Origin: Streptomyces antibioticus
Lineage (GTDB): Bacteria; Actinomycetota; Actinomycetes; Streptomycetales; Streptomycetaceae
Direction of reading: 5' to 3'
Length of the DNA stretch: 64,000 nt
Assembly: GCF_002019855.1 (NCBI RefSeq)
Contig: NZ_CM007717.1
Coordinates: forward strand, 7,945,750 to 8,009,749
Part shown: piece after piece, positions 43,760 through 52,580 of the stretch
Position numbering within the stretch: position 1 is the first letter of the stretch
How the letters are laid out: every line of letters starts with the position of its first letter
Position numbers and translations under genes: made by a program
The notes under the pieces: model-generated
Databases searched by the model: none
What the model was told of the DNA's origin: nothing
The model's input: the letters and a program-made list of their open reading frames with translations, nothing else

Positions 43760-46700
43760 ATGACCATCGGCCCGGACACCGGTACGCACGGCCCGGACAC
43801 CCGTAGCCACGGCCCGGACACCGGCATGTACGGCCTGGACACCGGCACGTACGAGGTGCTGCGCGACCGGCTCACCGCGCAGGCCGCCGAACTCGCGCGC
43901 CGCGCCGAGGAGTTGAACACCCGGCGGATCGAGGAGTTCGGCTCGCTGCGGCTGGAACTGGCGGGCACCGAGCGGCTCCACACGGACGCGGCCTGTGTGC
44001 CCCGGGACGTCGTCGCCGTCGCTGGCGTCCTGCTCCTCGGCTACAACACCGTCCCCGGCCGGGGGCCGGAGACCACGGTCGGCGACGTGCTGGCCCTGCA
44101 CGACCGCGAGATGCGCCGGCTGCCCGACGACGCCGTGCCCGGCCTGCTGAACGACCCCTCATTCGTAAGGGAGTTCAGGGCCCTGCACCGCTACTACCAC
44201 CAGGCCCGGCTGCTGCGACTGCGGCGGGTGGAGGGCAAGCTGCTGGCCGTCTTCCAGACCGGTGAGAAGGCCGACGACATCCGGGTCCTGCGCTGGGCGG
44301 TCTCCGACGACGGGCAGGTCGCCTTCCTCGACGCCCGCGGCGACCGGGACCATGTCCTGCCGCCCGCCCACGACTTCACCTGGCGGGAGACGACCCGGGA
44401 GGACCACGTCCTCGGCCGGCACCCCCATGTGTCCGTCGAGGGCGAGGTGTTCGTCACCACCGTCGGCGGCTCCCTCACCGTCAAGACCGAGAACGACACC
44501 GAGACCGGCGAGGGCATCCACACCGAGCCCGTCGCCGAGCCGCTCCAGTCGCTCGCCGACGCGGACATCGCCTACGCGCGCGTCGGCGCACTCGTCCTGA
44601 TCCGGGTCCGCCCCTACAAGGAGGACACCGACCGCCACCTGGTGTTCAACACGCTCACCCGGTCCGTCGTCCGCCTCGACGGCATCGGACAGGGCTGCCG
44701 CAGGCTCCCCGAGGACCAGGGCATCGTCTTCCCCGGCGGCTACTGCCTGGCGGCCGGGACGCACAAGACGTTCGACGGCGTCACCGGCGGCGAGGACGAC
44801 CCCCTGGAGTTCGAGCGGACGGTGCGCTCGCCCAACGGCGAGGACGTCCTGTTCGCCTTCCACGCCCGCGCGGCGGGCCGCGGTCTGCTGCTGCACTACA
44901 ACCTCATCCGCAAGGAGGTCGCCACCCCGCTGTCCTGCGACGGCTGGGCCCTCTTCGACGACGGCACCCTGACCGTGCTCCGCGGCGGCGCCGACGAACC
45001 CCAGCGCGTGCACCCCGTCCAGCGCTGGAACTCGCCCTACGTCTCCGCCACCCACGCCGCCTCCCGGGCCGTCGGCACGGGCCCGCTGGCCCGGGTCGGC
45101 AACGCCGACCTCGTCCGCGGCATCTCCGACTGCCTCTCCCTCGCCCGCACGGTCACCGAGACCACCCCGACGAGCGAGGTGTACGAGGCCCTGGCCGCGG
45201 CCTGCGTCCGGACCGCCGACTCCCACCACTGGCTGACCGAGCCCGAACTCGGCTGTCTGCACGAGCCGTTGGCCGAGGTACGGGCCACCGCCGAACAGGT
45301 GCTGGCCGAGTTCGAGACCGTCCAGGCCCTGACCCGCCAGGCCGCCGACGCCCTGGACCGGGCGACGGCCCGGGTCGCCGCCGTCGTACGGCGGTTGCGC
45401 GGCGAGACCCCGCGCGGCGCCGCCGACTGGGTCGACGGCCTCACCGAACTCAGGCGCGCCCACAGCCACTTGCTCACCCTCAAGGACCTGCGGTACATCG
45501 ACCTCGCCCGTATCGACGCGCTCGCCGCCGACGCCGAGGCCGATCTCGCCTCCTTCGGGCAGCGCGCCGTCGCCCACCTCGCCCACGAGGACGCCTTCAC
45601 CGGCCACCGGTCCGACACCGGGCAACTCGCCGCCGAGGCGGCGGAGATCGGCACCGTCGCCGAGGCCGCGCCGCTCGCCGCCCGGCTCGACGGGATCGCC
45701 GAGGGGCTCGGCACGGTCACCGAGGTCGTCGCGGGCCTCGACATCGGCGACACCACGGTCCGTACCGCCGTCCTGGAACGGATCGCCGAGGTCCTCGGCG
45801 GCGTCAACCGGGCCCGCGCCGTCCTCGACGCCCGCCGCCGAGCCCTGCTGGACCGAGAGGGACGCGCCGAGTTCGCCGCCGAGTTCGCCCTGCTCGGCCA
45901 GTCCGTCACCGGCGCGCTCGCCGCCGCCGACACCCCCGAGGCGTGCGACGACCACCTCGCCCGTCTCCTCGTCCAGGTGGAGAACCTGGAGTCCCGGTTC
46001 GCCGAGTTCGACGACTTCCTCGGCCGGCTCGCCGAACGGCGCGACGAGATCCACGAGGCGTTCTCCACCCGCAAGCAGACCCTCGTGGAAGCGGGCGCCC
46101 GGCGCGCCGAACGCCTCGCCGAGTCGGCCGCCCGCGTCCTGCGCACGATCACCCGGCGCGGCGCCGCCCTCGCCGACACGGACGACATCGCCACCTACTT
46201 CACCGCCGACCCCATGGTCGCCAAGCTCCGCGCGATCACCGACGAACTGCGCCGGCTCGGCGACACCGTCAGGGCCGAGGAACTCGACGGCCGCCTCAAG
46301 GCCGCCCGCCAGAACGCCCTGCGCTCCCTTCGCGACCGCACCGACCTCTACGCCGACGACGGCCGCACCCTGCGCCTGGGCGCCCACCGGTTCGCCGTCA
46401 ACACCCAGCCCCTCGACCTCACCCTCGTCCCGCACGGCGACGGCCTCGTCCTCTCCCTGACCGGCACCGACTACCGCGCCCCGGTCACCGACCCCGCCTT
46501 CGCCGCCACCCGCCCGTACTGGGACCGCACCCTGCCGTCGGAGTCGCCGGAGGTCTACCGCGCCGAACACCTCGCCGCCCGGCTGCTGGACGAGCACGGC
46601 GCACCGGCCCTGGAGGAGGCCGACCTGCCCGGCCTCGTACGACGGGCCGCCGAGGCCGCCTACGACGAGGGCTACGAGCGCGGGGTCCATGACCACGACG

Positions 46701-48670
46701 CGACCCTGATCCTCACCGCCCTGCTCCGCCTGCACCGGACCGCCGGACCCCTGCGCCACGAACCCGCGGCCCGCGCCGCCGCCCAGGTCTTCTGGGCCCA
46801 CGGCACCACCGAACAGTCCCGCCAGGACTGGACTCGGCGCGCGCTCTCCCTGGCCCGCGCCCGCGACACGTTCGGCCTGACCCCCGCCATCGCCGATCTC
46901 CGCCGGGAGTTCGCGCGGGCGATCACCGGAGAGCGCGCCGACGCGGCCGCCGACTACCTGTTCGACGAGCTGACCGGCGGCCCCGACGGCTTCGTCATCA
47001 GCGGCGGCTGCCGCGACCTCCTCGACAAGTTCCGCCGTACGGTGGGCACTTCGGCCTACGACGACGACCTCGCCGCCCTCGAGGGGCTGGACGCGCGCCG
47101 ACAGCTCGTGGAGGCGTGGCTGTCCTCGTACAACGCGTCCACCGGCGCCGGCACCACCCCCGGCGACCTGGCCGAGGCGGTGGCCGCCGAACTCTGCCCC
47201 GGCCTGCCCCGCCACACCTCCGACGCGCCGCTGACCACGACGGTCGAAGGGCTGCTCGGCTCCCACCCCCGCGTCACCGCCGGCACCCTGCCGCTGCGCG
47301 TGGACGAGTTCCTCGCCCGCACCCGCGCCTTCCGCGCCCACGACGTCCCCGGCCACCGCTCCTACCAGCGCCGCCGCGCGGAACTGGTGACCGCCGAACG
47401 GACCCGGCTCCGGCTGCACGAGTTTCGGCCGCGCGTGATGTCCGCGTTCGTGCGCAACCGGCTCATCGACGAGGTGTACCTGCCGCTGATCGGCGACAGC
47501 CTCGCCAAGCAGCTCGGCACCACCGGCGCGTCCCGGCGCACCGACACCGGCGGCCTGCTGCTCCTCATCTCCCCGCCCGGCTACGGCAAGACGACCCTCA
47601 TGGAGTACGTCGCCGACCGCCTCGGCCTCGTCCTGGTCAAGGTCGACGGCCCCGCCCTGGGACACGCCGTCACCTCCCTCGACCCGGCCGAGGCCCCGAA
47701 CGCGACGGCCCGCCAGGAGGTCGAGAAGATCAACTTCGCGCTGGAGGCGGGCAACAACACCCTTCTCTACCTGGACGACATCCAGCACACGTCGCCCGAG
47801 CTGCTCCAGAAGTTCATCCCGCTGTGCGACGCCACCCGCCGTGTCGAGGGCGTCCGCGACGGCGAGCCGCGCACCTACGACCTGCGCGGCAAGCGCTTCG
47901 CCGTCTGCATGGCCGGCAACCCCTACACCGAGTCGGGGAACCGCTTCCGGGTGCCCGACATGCTCGCCAACCGGGCCGACGTGTGGAACCTCGGCAACGT
48001 CCTGACCGGCAAGCAGGACGCCTTCGCGCTCAGCTTCGTGGAGAACGCGCTCACCGCCCACCCGGTCCTGGCCCCACTCGCCGGCCGCGACCGCGCCGAC
48101 CTGGACCTGCTGGTCCGGCTCGCCGAGAGCGACGGCACGGCCCGCGCCGACCGGCTCGTCCACCCCTACGGGACCGCCGAACTGGAACAGATCCTGGCCG
48201 TACTGCGCCACCTCCTCACCGCCCGCGCGACGGTCCTCGCGGTGAACGCCGCCTACATCGCCTCGGCGGCCCGGTCCGACGACGCCCGCACGGAACCGCC
48301 CTTCCAGCTCCAGGGGTCGTACCGCAACATGAACAAGATCGTGCAGCGGATCCGGCCGGTCATGAACGACACCGAGCTGGCCGCGCTGATCGACGACCAC
48401 TACGCGGCCGAGGCCCAGGTCCTCACCACCGGCACCGAGGCGAACCTGCTCAAGCTCGCCGAACTGCGGGGCACGCTCACCCCGGAACAGGCGGCCCGCT
48501 GGAACGACGTGAAGGCCGCCCACGTCCGCACCGCGGCGCTCGGCGGACCCGAGGACGACCAGCTCTCGCGCGCGATCGCGGCGCTCGGCCTGCTCGCGGA
48601 CCGGATGGCGGCGGTCGAGTCGGCGATCAGCCGGGCGGCCGCCGGTCCGCGTCACTCCGCTCAGGAGTAG
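43760..48670 (+). CDS. giant DNA-repair-type AAA ATPase linked to flotillin
   Basis: A 1636-residue protein, probably the member of the family annotated as DNA repair ATPase. The N terminus has four 7-residue repeats (GPDTGTH type). The middle region (to about 460) has beta-rich segments. Long helical stretches (470-800) suggest coiled coils. A C-terminal AAA module has Walker A SPPGYGKTTLMEY near 1270 and Walker B LLYLDDIQH near 1335, plus CMAGNPYTESGNRFRVPDM around 1376-1394. The name implies DNA repair, but there is no recognised nuclease or DNA-binding motif. Its linkage to flotillin suggests a membrane-associated ATPase machine. The stop is 7 bp from the CDF gene's stop. Confidence 0.8.
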   Translation: MTIGPDTGTHGPDTRSHGPDTGMYGLDTGTYEVLRDRLTAQAAELARRAEELNTRRIEEFGSLRLELAGTERLHTDAACVPRDVVAVAGVLLLGYNTVPGRGPETTVGDVLALHDREMRRLPDDAVPGLLNDPSFVREFRALHRYYHQARLLRLRRVEGKLLAVFQTGEKADDIRVLRWAVSDDGQVAFLDARGDRDHVLPPAHDFTWRETTREDHVLGRHPHVSVEGEVFVTTVGGSLTVKTENDTETGEGIHTEPVAEPLQSLADADIAYARVGALVLIRVRPYKEDTDRHLVFNTLTRSVVRLDGIGQGCRRLPEDQGIVFPGGYCLAAGTHKTFDGVTGGEDDPLEFERTVRSPNGEDVLFAFHARAAGRGLLLHYNLIRKEVATPLSCDGWALFDDGTLTVLRGGADEPQRVHPVQRWNSPYVSATHAASRAVGTGPLARVGNADLVRGISDCLSLARTVTETTPTSEVYEALAAACVRTADSHHWLTEPELGCLHEPLAEVRATAEQVLAEFETVQALTRQAADALDRATARVAAVVRRLRGETPRGAADWVDGLTELRRAHSHLLTLKDLRYIDLARIDALAADAEADLASFGQRAVAHLAHEDAFTGHRSDTGQLAAEAAEIGTVAEAAPLAARLDGIAEGLGTVTEVVAGLDIGDTTVRTAVLERIAEVLGGVNRARAVLDARRRALLDREGRAEFAAEFALLGQSVTGALAAADTPEACDDHLARLLVQVENLESRFAEFDDFLGRLAERRDEIHEAFSTRKQTLVEAGARRAERLAESAARVLRTITRRGAALADTDDIATYFTADPMVAKLRAITDELRRLGDTVRAEELDGRLKAARQNALRSLRDRTDLYADDGRTLRLGAHRFAVNTQPLDLTLVPHGDGLVLSLTGTDYRAPVTDPAFAATRPYWDRTLPSESPEVYRAEHLAARLLDEHGAPALEEADLPGLVRRAAEAAYDEGYERGVHDHDATLILTALLRLHRTAGPLRHEPAARAAAQVFWAHGTTEQSRQDWTRRALSLARARDTFGLTPAIADLRREFARAITGERADAAADYLFDELTGGPDGFVISGGCRDLLDKFRRTVGTSAYDDDLAALEGLDARRQLVEAWLSSYNASTGAGTTPGDLAEAVAAELCPGLPRHTSDAPLTTTVEGLLGSHPRVTAGTLPLRVDEFLARTRAFRAHDVPGHRSYQRRRAELVTAERTRLRLHEFRPRVMSAFVRNRLIDEVYLPLIGDSLAKQLGTTGASRRTDTGGLLLLISPPGYGKTTLMEYVADRLGLVLVKVDGPALGHAVTSLDPAEAPNATARQEVEKINFALEAGNNTLLYLDDIQHTSPELLQKFIPLCDATRRVEGVRDGEPRTYDLRGKRFAVCMAGNPYTESGNRFRVPDMLANRADVWNLGNVLTGKQDAFALSFVENALTAHPVLAPLAGRDRADLDLLVRLAESDGTARADRLVHPYGTAELEQILAVLRHLLTARATVLAVNAAYIASAARSDDARTEPPFQLQGSYRNMNKIVQRIRPVMNDTELAALIDDHYAAEAQVLTTGTEANLLKLAELRGTLTPEQAARWNDVKAAHVRTAALGGPEDDQLSRAIAALGLLADRMAAVESAISRAAAGPRHSAQE
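43769..43852 (+). repeat. in-frame 21-bp repeats encoding four GPDTGTH units
   Basis: Codons 4-31 of the giant ATPase are four 7-residue units: GPDTGTH, GPDTRSH, GPDTGMY, GLDTGTY. The DNA unit is 21 bp and the four copies total 84 bp. The repeat number is likely to vary between strains. Confidence 0.8.
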
Positions 48671-48677
48671 AGGTGGC

Positions 48678-49694
48678 TCAGCCGTCGCGGCGGGGCGGGG
48701 TCGGGTCCAGGTAGACGCGCCGGATGTCCGGGAACAGTGCGCGGAGCCGGGTTTCCGCCTCCTCGCAGGCCCACTCGATCTCGGCGGCGCTGGAGAGGTC
48801 GCGGAAGTCGACCTTCGCGGCGACCAGGATCTCTCCGGGGCCCTGCACCAGGGTCGTCAGTTCCATGACGTCCTCGATGTGCCGGATCGTCAGCAGCTCC
48901 CGGCGCACCGCGTCCCGCGCGGACGCGGGCAGGGCGCGGCCGACGAGGAGTTCGGTGTTGGCGCGGCCCAGGATCACCGCGACGAGGACGAGCAGCAGCC
49001 CGATGAGGATCGAGGCGATGCCGTCCCACACCCCGGACCCGGTGAGCTGCCCGCCGAGCAGCCCCAGCGCGGCCAGCACCAGGCCGACGAGCGCGGCCGT
49101 GTCCTCCATGACGACCGCCTTGACGGCGGTGTCGGGCGTGTGACGCAGATAGCGCAGCAGCGGGACCTTGAAGTACCCCGCGCGGCCGGACGCCTGCTTG
49201 AGCCCGGTGCGCAGCGAGAGCCCCTCCAGGACGAAGGCGGCGGCGAGCACGATGTAGGAGACCAGCGGATCGCCCGGGGTCTCGCCGTGGGTCAGGGAGT
49301 GGATGCCGTCGTACAGGGCGAACACACCGCCGCCGACGAAGGTGGCGACGGAGGCGAGGAGCGCCCAGATGTAGCGCTCGGGCGCGTGCCCCAGCGGATG
49401 GTCCTCGTCGGCGGGCTTCTTGCTGCGCTTGAGGGAGACGAGGAGCAGCAGTTCGGTGCAGGTGTCGGCGACCGAGTGCCCGGCCTCGGCCAGCATCGCG
49501 CTGGAACCGCTGATGACGCCGGCGACGGCCTTGGCGAGGGCGACACCGAAGTTGGCGGCGGTCGCCACGACGACGGTGAAGGCGGACCCGCCCGCTCCGG
49601 GACCGCCCGAGGCACCCACCCGGGCGTCCAGCACCGGGCCGGTGCGCGTGTCCGGCCGCCGTTCTTCGGGTTCTCTTCCGTGGCGCGGGTGCAT
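48678..49694 (-). CDS. cation diffusion facilitator (CDF) transporter
   Basis: A 338-residue CDF family protein. Six TM helices from residue about 38 include the metal site AEAGHSVADTCTE (His-x3-Asp). The second half has VVMEDTAALVGLVLAALGLL, with Glu-Asp replacing the more usual His/Asp of zinc exporters, and HPLGHAPERYIWAL as a family loop. Typically exports Zn, Co or other divalent cations by proton antiport. A cytoplasmic C-terminal domain follows (VAAKVDFRDLSS). ATG 49694 is chosen; an upstream frame adds nothing family-like. Confidence 0.88.
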   Translation of the reverse strand: MHPRHGREPEERRPDTRTGPVLDARVGASGGPGAGGSAFTVVVATAANFGVALAKAVAGVISGSSAMLAEAGHSVADTCTELLLLVSLKRSKKPADEDHPLGHAPERYIWALLASVATFVGGGVFALYDGIHSLTHGETPGDPLVSYIVLAAAFVLEGLSLRTGLKQASGRAGYFKVPLLRYLRHTPDTAVKAVVMEDTAALVGLVLAALGLLGGQLTGSGVWDGIASILIGLLLVLVAVILGRANTELLVGRALPASARDAVRRELLTIRHIEDVMELTTLVQGPGEILVAAKVDFRDLSSAAEIEWACEEAETRLRALFPDIRRVYLDPTPPRRDG

Positions 49695-49810
49695 CGGCGA
49701 TCAGCGGCTTCCGTCCGGGCGGGAGAGACGTGAGGGGCAAAGTGGAAATATCCTGGCAGAGTCATACGCGTGCTCGCCGCTGCGTGGGCACCCATGGGAG
49801 GAGACTCCGG

Positions 49811-49990
49811 ATGGCGCACCACCACAAGTCCAATCGAGCCGTCGAAGGCGACCCGGGCACCGGTCACGGCAGGGGCATGCCACGGCGACCCGACCAGGAC
49901 GAACTCGCCGAGCGGACCCGGCAGGACCGTCTGGAGGCCGGACTGCCGGTCGGTCCCTCGTCGGACGAGGAAGCCGAATACGAGGAGTGA
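49811..49990 (+). CDS. small charged hypothetical protein
   Basis: A 59-residue hydrophilic protein starting MAHHHKSNRAVEGDPG and ending SSDEEAEYEE. It has many Asp, Glu, Arg and Gln residues, no hydrophobic core and is probably intrinsically disordered. A good GGGAGGAGA lies 9 bp before ATG 49811, so translation is likely. It converges with the GreA-like gene 11 bp away and is divergent from the CDF gene. Its function is unknown. Confidence 0.6.
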   Translation: MAHHHKSNRAVEGDPGTGHGRGMPRRPDQDELAERTRQDRLEAGLPVGPSSDEEAEYEE

Positions 49991-50001
49991 AGGAGTCCCG
50001 A

Positions 50002-50484
50002 TCAGTCACGGGAGTCCCGTGGCTCGCCCAGAGACACCACCACCGCGGACGCCGGTCCGTCGGGTGCGTCGTAGCTCACCGTGTCGCCCACGTGGTGACC
50101 GAGGAGGGCGCGCCCGAGCGGGCTGTCCGCGGTGACGAGCGTCGGATCGGCGTCCGTGGCCGTCTCGCCGATCTGGAAGGTCTCCACCGTGCCGTCGGCG
50201 AACCGCACGGCCACGGTGCTGCCCACGCCGACCACGTCGGTGGGCGGCGGCCCCGCCACGTCGGCCTGCTCGAGCCGGGTGGTGATCTCGGAGATACGGT
50301 CGTCCAGACGGGTCAGATCGTCGGCCCGCTGAAGCTCGTCCGCCGCGTCGGCCTCGTCGCCGACCTGCATGTCGGAGTCCTTGAGCGTGGCCGCGACCGC
50401 GCCGCGTTCCCGGTGGAGATCCGCGAGTTCCCGTTCGAGGGCGTCACGGGCGGCGCTGCTGATCGGCGCGGGTTCGCTGGACAT
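50002..50484 (-). CDS. GreA/GreB-family elongation factor-like protein
   Basis: A 160-residue protein with the two Gre domains: an N-terminal coiled coil (ALERELADLHRERGAVAATL) and a C-terminal FKBP-like region with VGVGSTVAVRF and DSPLGRALLGHHVGDTVSY. These help stalled RNA polymerase by cleaving backtracked RNA. The usual acidic DD/E pair at the coiled-coil tip may be represented by GDEADAADE. Its length matches GreA. It is separate from the GreA housekeeping context, so it could be a paralogue. Confidence 0.83.
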   Translation of the reverse strand: MSSEPAPISSAARDALERELADLHRERGAVAATLKDSDMQVGDEADAADELQRADDLTRLDDRISEITTRLEQADVAGPPPTDVVGVGSTVAVRFADGTVETFQIGETATDADPTLVTADSPLGRALLGHHVGDTVSYDAPDGPASAVVVSLGEPRDSRD

Positions 50485-50509
50485 GCGTTCTCCCTTGTGA
50501 CGGCTGATC

Positions 50510-51142
50510 TCAACTGCTGACGATTCCCACGACCAGGTTGATGGCGGTCGCGAGGATGCCGGTGCCGAAGACGTAGGACATCAGACAGTGCCGCAGCACG
50601 ATCGAGCGGATCGTGGTGCTGGAGACGTTCGTGTCGGACACCTGGTACGTCATGCCGAGGTTGTAGCTGAAGTAGAAGAAGTCCCGGTACGCGGGCGGGC
50701 TGTCCGAGTTGAAGTCGATGCCGCCGCCCGAGTCCTCGTAGTACACGTAGGCGTAGCGCGTCGCGTACATCAGGTGCAGGGCGGCCCAGGCCGTGAAGAC
50801 CCCGCACAGGGCGGTCGCCGCGTGCCGGGTGTCGGAGGTGTCGCCGTGCAGGAGCAGCAGCACGATCGCGACCAGGCCGCACAGGGCCACCCCGACCACC
50901 ACGAGTTCCTCGACGACCGGCTCGAAGTCCTCGCGGCGGGCGTTGCGATGGGTGGCGGCCGCGTCCATCGGCCACAGCACCACCCAGCCCGCCAGGACGA
51001 AGAACAGCTCCATCGCGGCGATCGCGGCCAGGGCGCCCAGCGGCGCGTCGGTCGTCAGCCCGACGGCCACGCCGACCGCGGCCCCGAGGACCACCGAACC
51101 GGCGAGACGGGGCACGGCACCGACCGGCAACCAGGTGCTCAT
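50510..51142 (-). CDS. DUF1345 membrane protein
   Basis: A 210-residue membrane protein with five or six TM helices. The TM and loop sequences (ALCGVFTAWAALHLMYATRYAYVYYED, then DFFYFSYNLGMTYQVSDT in pieces) are the family's conserved part. DUF1345 proteins are of unknown function and usually chromosomal. It lies 26 bp upstream of the GreA-like gene on the same strand. ATG 51142 is the best start. Confidence 0.85.
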   Translation of the reverse strand: MSTWLPVGAVPRLAGSVVLGAAVGVAVGLTTDAPLGALAAIAAMELFFVLAGWVVLWPMDAAATHRNARREDFEPVVEELVVVGVALCGLVAIVLLLLHGDTSDTRHAATALCGVFTAWAALHLMYATRYAYVYYEDSGGGIDFNSDSPPAYRDFFYFSYNLGMTYQVSDTNVSSTTIRSIVLRHCLMSYVFGTGILATAINLVVGIVSS

Positions 51143-51225
51143 GAACCACCACGATAATCCGGATGCCGCCGATCGGCCCGGCACGGCGGACGCGCCCGCC
51201 CGGGGGCTCCGCCCACGGTTCCCGC

Positions 51226-51894
51226 TCAGGAACCCGCCGGTCTGCGGGGGCCGCGCCGCTGGTCGCCGCTGTCCCGGCGGAGCCGGTCGGTGTGCCGGGC
51301 GACGTCGTCCACGCGGGCCGCGAGGTCGGAGTGCCCGGAGGTCAGGTACGCGTGCGTGGCCGTCAGGGGGCTGACGAGGGCGGCCGCGTCGTTGTCGGCG
51401 AGGGCCGTGGTGAGCGCGGCGAGCGAGGTGCGGGCGGAGGCCGGGAGGTCGGTGAGCGCGGTGATCCGGCCGGCGAGCTGACGGAGGTCCGCCGCGTTGT
51501 CACGGGCCCAGGCCGTGACCGTGCGGTCGGCGGCCCTGCGGTCACGGGTCGCCCGCACCCTCTCCTCGCCCGTCGTCCCGGGGCCTCCCGGGCGTACGCG
51601 CAGATAGCGGCGTTCGGCGGCCTGGCGGCTGGAGACCCCGAGCGGGTGGGCGAGATCGGCCCAGTTGGCGCCCGCGGCACGGGCCTCCTCGATCAGTCCC
51701 GGCTCCCAGGCGGCGAGCTGGTCGCGCACCTCGCGCAGCAGGAGCAGCGCGGCGAGGGCCTGCTCGGCGCTGGTCGGGACGGGCTCGGGCGGCTCGCCGT
51801 GCCGCGGGGTCCGGGCGGTGTGCAGGGTCTCGTTGATCGAGTCGAGCGCTGCGGCGGCGGCGAGGAAGGAGGTGGGGGTGGGCCTGTCGTCCAT
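51226..51894 (-). CDS. regulator of the Hsp20 gene (HSP18-regulator type)
   Basis: A 222-residue soluble protein divergent from an Hsp20 gene. The middle has an HTH-like region ANWADLAHPLGVSSRQAAERR, preceded by a helical segment (TSAEQALAALLLLREVRDQLAAWEPG in pieces). The C terminus is helical and Ala-rich. It is probably the regulator annotated in Streptomyces as HSP18 transcriptional regulator. Two palindromes of the RheA operator type lie in the shared promoter. It does not obviously show the classic RheA MarR-like arrangement, so the binder of those sites is not certain. Confidence 0.72.
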   Translation of the reverse strand: MDDRPTPTSFLAAAAALDSINETLHTARTPRHGEPPEPVPTSAEQALAALLLLREVRDQLAAWEPGLIEEARAAGANWADLAHPLGVSSRQAAERRYLRVRPGGPGTTGEERVRATRDRRAADRTVTAWARDNAADLRQLAGRITALTDLPASARTSLAALTTALADNDAAALVSPLTATHAYLTSGHSDLAARVDDVARHTDRLRRDSGDQRRGPRRPAGS

Positions 51895-51918
51895 GGATAC
51901 GGATCCTCCGAGATGTCT

Positions 51919-51937
51919 TGTCACCCTTTCGATGACA
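51919..51937. promoter_or_regulatory. RheA-type heat-shock operator, copy 1
   Basis: TGTCACC, 5 bp, GATGACA: an inverted repeat one base from the RheA operator TGTCATC-N5-GATGACA. It lies upstream of the regulator gene's start at 51894. Confidence 0.75.
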
Positions 51938-51944
51938 CTGAACT

Positions 51945-51963
51945 TGTCATCGTTTCGATGACA
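51945..51963. promoter_or_regulatory. RheA-type heat-shock operator, copy 2
   Basis: TGTCATC, 5 bp (GTTTC), GATGACA: perfect inverted repeat identical to the operator known to be bound by RheA in Streptomyces. It is 69 bp upstream of the Hsp20 ATG. Copies 1 and 2 are 26 bp apart, centre to centre. Confidence 0.82.
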
Positions 51964-52032
51964 TGTTACAACGGATGCCAGGTGAACCGCATTGGCAGCG
52001 ACGTGCTGACCCGAACACTGGAGGTGTCTTTC

Positions 52033-52467
52033 ATGTTGATGCGCACCGACCCGTTCCGTGAGCTGGACCGCCTCACCCAGCAGCTCCTGAACACGACCGG
52101 TACCTGGTCGCGGCCGTCGGCGATGCCGATGGACGCCTACCGGGAGGGCGAGGAGTATGTGATCGCCCTCGACCTGCCGGGCGTCTCCCCGGACGCGATC
52201 GACATCGACGTCGAGCGGAACATGCTGACCGTCAAGGCCGAGCGGAGGCCCGTCGCCAAGGCCGACGACGTGCAGATGGAACTCTCGGAGCGCCCGCTGG
52301 GCGTCTTCTCCCGCCAGGTCGTGCTGGCCGACACCCTGGACACCGAGCACATCCGGGCGGACTACGACGCGGGCGTGCTGACCCTGCGCATCCCGATCGC
52401 CGAGCGCGCCAAGCCCCGCAAGATCGCCATCGGCGGCGGCACGGCCCGCAAGCAGATCGGCGGCTGA
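52033..52467 (+). CDS. Hsp20/alpha-crystallin small heat-shock protein
   Basis: A 144-residue small heat-shock protein. N-terminal segment MLMRTDPFRELDRLTQQLL is followed by an alpha-crystallin domain (about 35-130): MDAYREGEEYVIALDLPG, VERNMLTVKAERR, LGVFSRQVVLADTLD, and the AGVLTLRIPIAE strand. It prevents aggregation of misfolded protein without ATP. GGAGGTG is 9 bp upstream of ATG 52033. Two RheA-type operators lie before it, and the divergent gene is its presumed regulator; expression should be heat-induced. Confidence 0.93.
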   Translation: MLMRTDPFRELDRLTQQLLNTTGTWSRPSAMPMDAYREGEEYVIALDLPGVSPDAIDIDVERNMLTVKAERRPVAKADDVQMELSERPLGVFSRQVVLADTLDTEHIRADYDAGVLTLRIPIAERAKPRKIAIGGGTARKQIGG

Positions 52468-52490
52468 GCCCGACGGCGCACACGATGACC

Positions 52491-52550
52491 GCGCCGTCCC
52501 CGAACGGACCGGGCCGTCCCTGAACGGTCCGTGCCGTCCCCGAACGATTC
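52491..52550. repeat. three 20-bp tandem repeats after the Hsp20 gene
   Basis: Units at 52491, 52511 and 52531 share a core of CCGTCCC(C/T)GAACG, each 20 bp, total 60 bp. They lie between the Hsp20 stop and the DUF2267 gene. Cause unknown. Confidence 0.6.
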
Positions 52551-52580
52551 CCGCAGACGAGAAAGGCGACCGCATCACCG

